A stretch of 31,479 nucleotides of DNA from CAKZKT01 sp034434235 (GTDB lineage: Bacteria > Chloroflexota > Anaerolineae > CG2-30-64-16): the NCBI GenBank assembly GCA_034434235.1, contig DAOTZV010000130.1, positions 1 through 31,479 on the forward strand. Direction: 5' to 3'. Positions 31,150-31,479 of this stretch are shown piece after piece. The notes beneath the pieces are model-generated. The model did not search any database. It had not been told where the DNA came from and saw nothing but the letters and a program-made list of their open reading frames with translations. A program made the position numbers and the translations under genes. Position 1 is the stretch's first letter. Each line of letters starts with the position of its first letter.

Positions 31150-31321
31150 GCTGATCAGCGAGATGGGCAATCGCTCATCGGCCCTGCTACAATGAAATCT
31201 GCTGATGCGGCCAGACTTTGATCTTCGAGGCGGCAGGAGTTACGATTTGTTCTAAACACCTGCCGCACAATGTGGCGGCCACATATTGATGATGGACCAA
31301 GTTTGCTGGAAAAAATAGAGC
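31150..31321 (+). promoter_or_regulatory. Structured leader of the second permease gene
   Basis: No gene. Seen: palindrome GCTGATCAGC (31150-31159); interleaved pairs AGCGA/TCGCT and GATG/CATC around 31157-31179 that could make a pseudoknot; a perfect 8-bp stem GCGGCAGG/CCTGCCGC (31230-31237, 31259-31266) with a 21-nt loop; and a competing stem in which GCCGC (31262-31266) pairs with GCGGC (31275-31279). The mutually exclusive stems could form a switch. No U-tract or clear SD precedes the ATG. Confidence 0.4.
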
Positions 31322-31479
31322 ATGGCCTGGATTGAAACCGATGAAAGCACCGGCATCCTGCGGCGCACTGCCGAATACCGGCCGCGTCGGAACTGGCGCA
31401 CCTGGCTGATCGGCCAACCGCTGCCGACGGCCGACGCGCCGCATCAGACCATCGGCAAGCTGGTCGGATTGGCGGTCTT
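31322..31479 (+). CDS. Second KimA-like APC permease, N-terminal part (runs off the window)
   Basis: 52 complete codons are visible. From residue 28 it aligns without gaps to the N-terminus of the permease encoded at 29073-31013: TWLIG.PL.TADAPHQ.IGK.VGLAV, with 22 of 26 positions identical. An in-frame TAG at 31316-31318 makes ATG 31322 the first possible start. It is transcribed divergently from its paralogue. The rest lies beyond 31479, so whether it is intact is unknown. Confidence 0.82.
   Translation, partial: MAWIETDESTGILRRTAEYRPRRNWRTWLIGQPLPTADAPHQTIGKLVGLAV

Noticed and set aside
31014..31321. c-di-AMP (ydaO/yuaA) riboswitch call
   Set aside because: Gene context fits, but the minus-strand leader is too short and I do not see the conserved ydaO motifs on either strand. 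Only a generic attenuator is supported.
31187..31444. 85-codon minus-strand open frame at the right edge
   Set aside because: It is antisense to the clearly conserved N-terminus of the second permease and has no recognisable content.

Overview
This is a GC-rich bacterial chromosomal segment (about two thirds G+C by eye, much of it in GGCCGG-type runs) that is almost fully coding. The gene set points to a member of the Chloroflexota, probably Anaerolineae-like. Supporting genes are a zinc-ribbon DUF2089 protein next to DUF4097/SHOCT-like proteins, a ROK sugar kinase, a KimA-like permease with RCK proteins, a cytosolic-type Mn superoxide dismutase, and a many-TM/GAF/HTH regulator. No rRNA, tRNA, CRISPR array, phage gene or transposase is visible. 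The taxonomic call is an inference from gene content, not from a marker phylogeny.

Layout, left to right. 1-399 is non-coding and carries a cluster of nested palindromes. 400-6462 (minus) holds a lipoprotein alpha/beta hydrolase with a perfect 8-residue repeat, an unusual AI-2E-type permease/HAD phosphatase fusion, signal peptidase I and PNPase. A structured gap separates pnp from rpsO (6849-7118, minus), and RlmD-like rRNA methyltransferase follows (7272-8531, minus). At 8638 the direction flips: mutS2, a flippase-like membrane protein, a polyprenyl-phosphate-type GT2, a DUF6391-like protein and holA form a tight plus-strand operon with start/stop overlaps. 14718-17988 (plus) is a small module, headed by a near-consensus promoter, in which three proteins share a SHOCT-like/DUF2089-C helical motif and a GNAT acetyltransferase is interposed. 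A 17-bp GC hairpin separates it from a minus-strand ROK kinase. 19160-25142 (plus) holds a GNAT enzyme, the membrane-GAF-HTH regulator, an S1-repeat protein and FtsK/SpoIIIE. It converges with rsmG, followed by a TetR regulator and Mn-SOD (all minus).

The right end is a potassium-type transport locus. A KimA-like APC permease is followed, in one minus-strand operon, by two TrkA/KtrA-type RCK proteins. Its leader contains a sigma70-type promoter and an intrinsic-terminator-like hairpin just before the start codon, which suggests transcription attenuation. On the opposite strand a second, very similar permease begins at 31322 and runs off the window.

Most genes are housekeeping: RNA turnover and ribosome maturation, replication and segregation, envelope. 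The least ordinary parts are the K+-type locus with its leader, the permease-phosphatase fusion, the membrane-tethered regulator, the SHOCT-sharing module, two genes whose promoters predict leaderless mRNAs (mutS2, rsmG), and several structured intergenic repeats.
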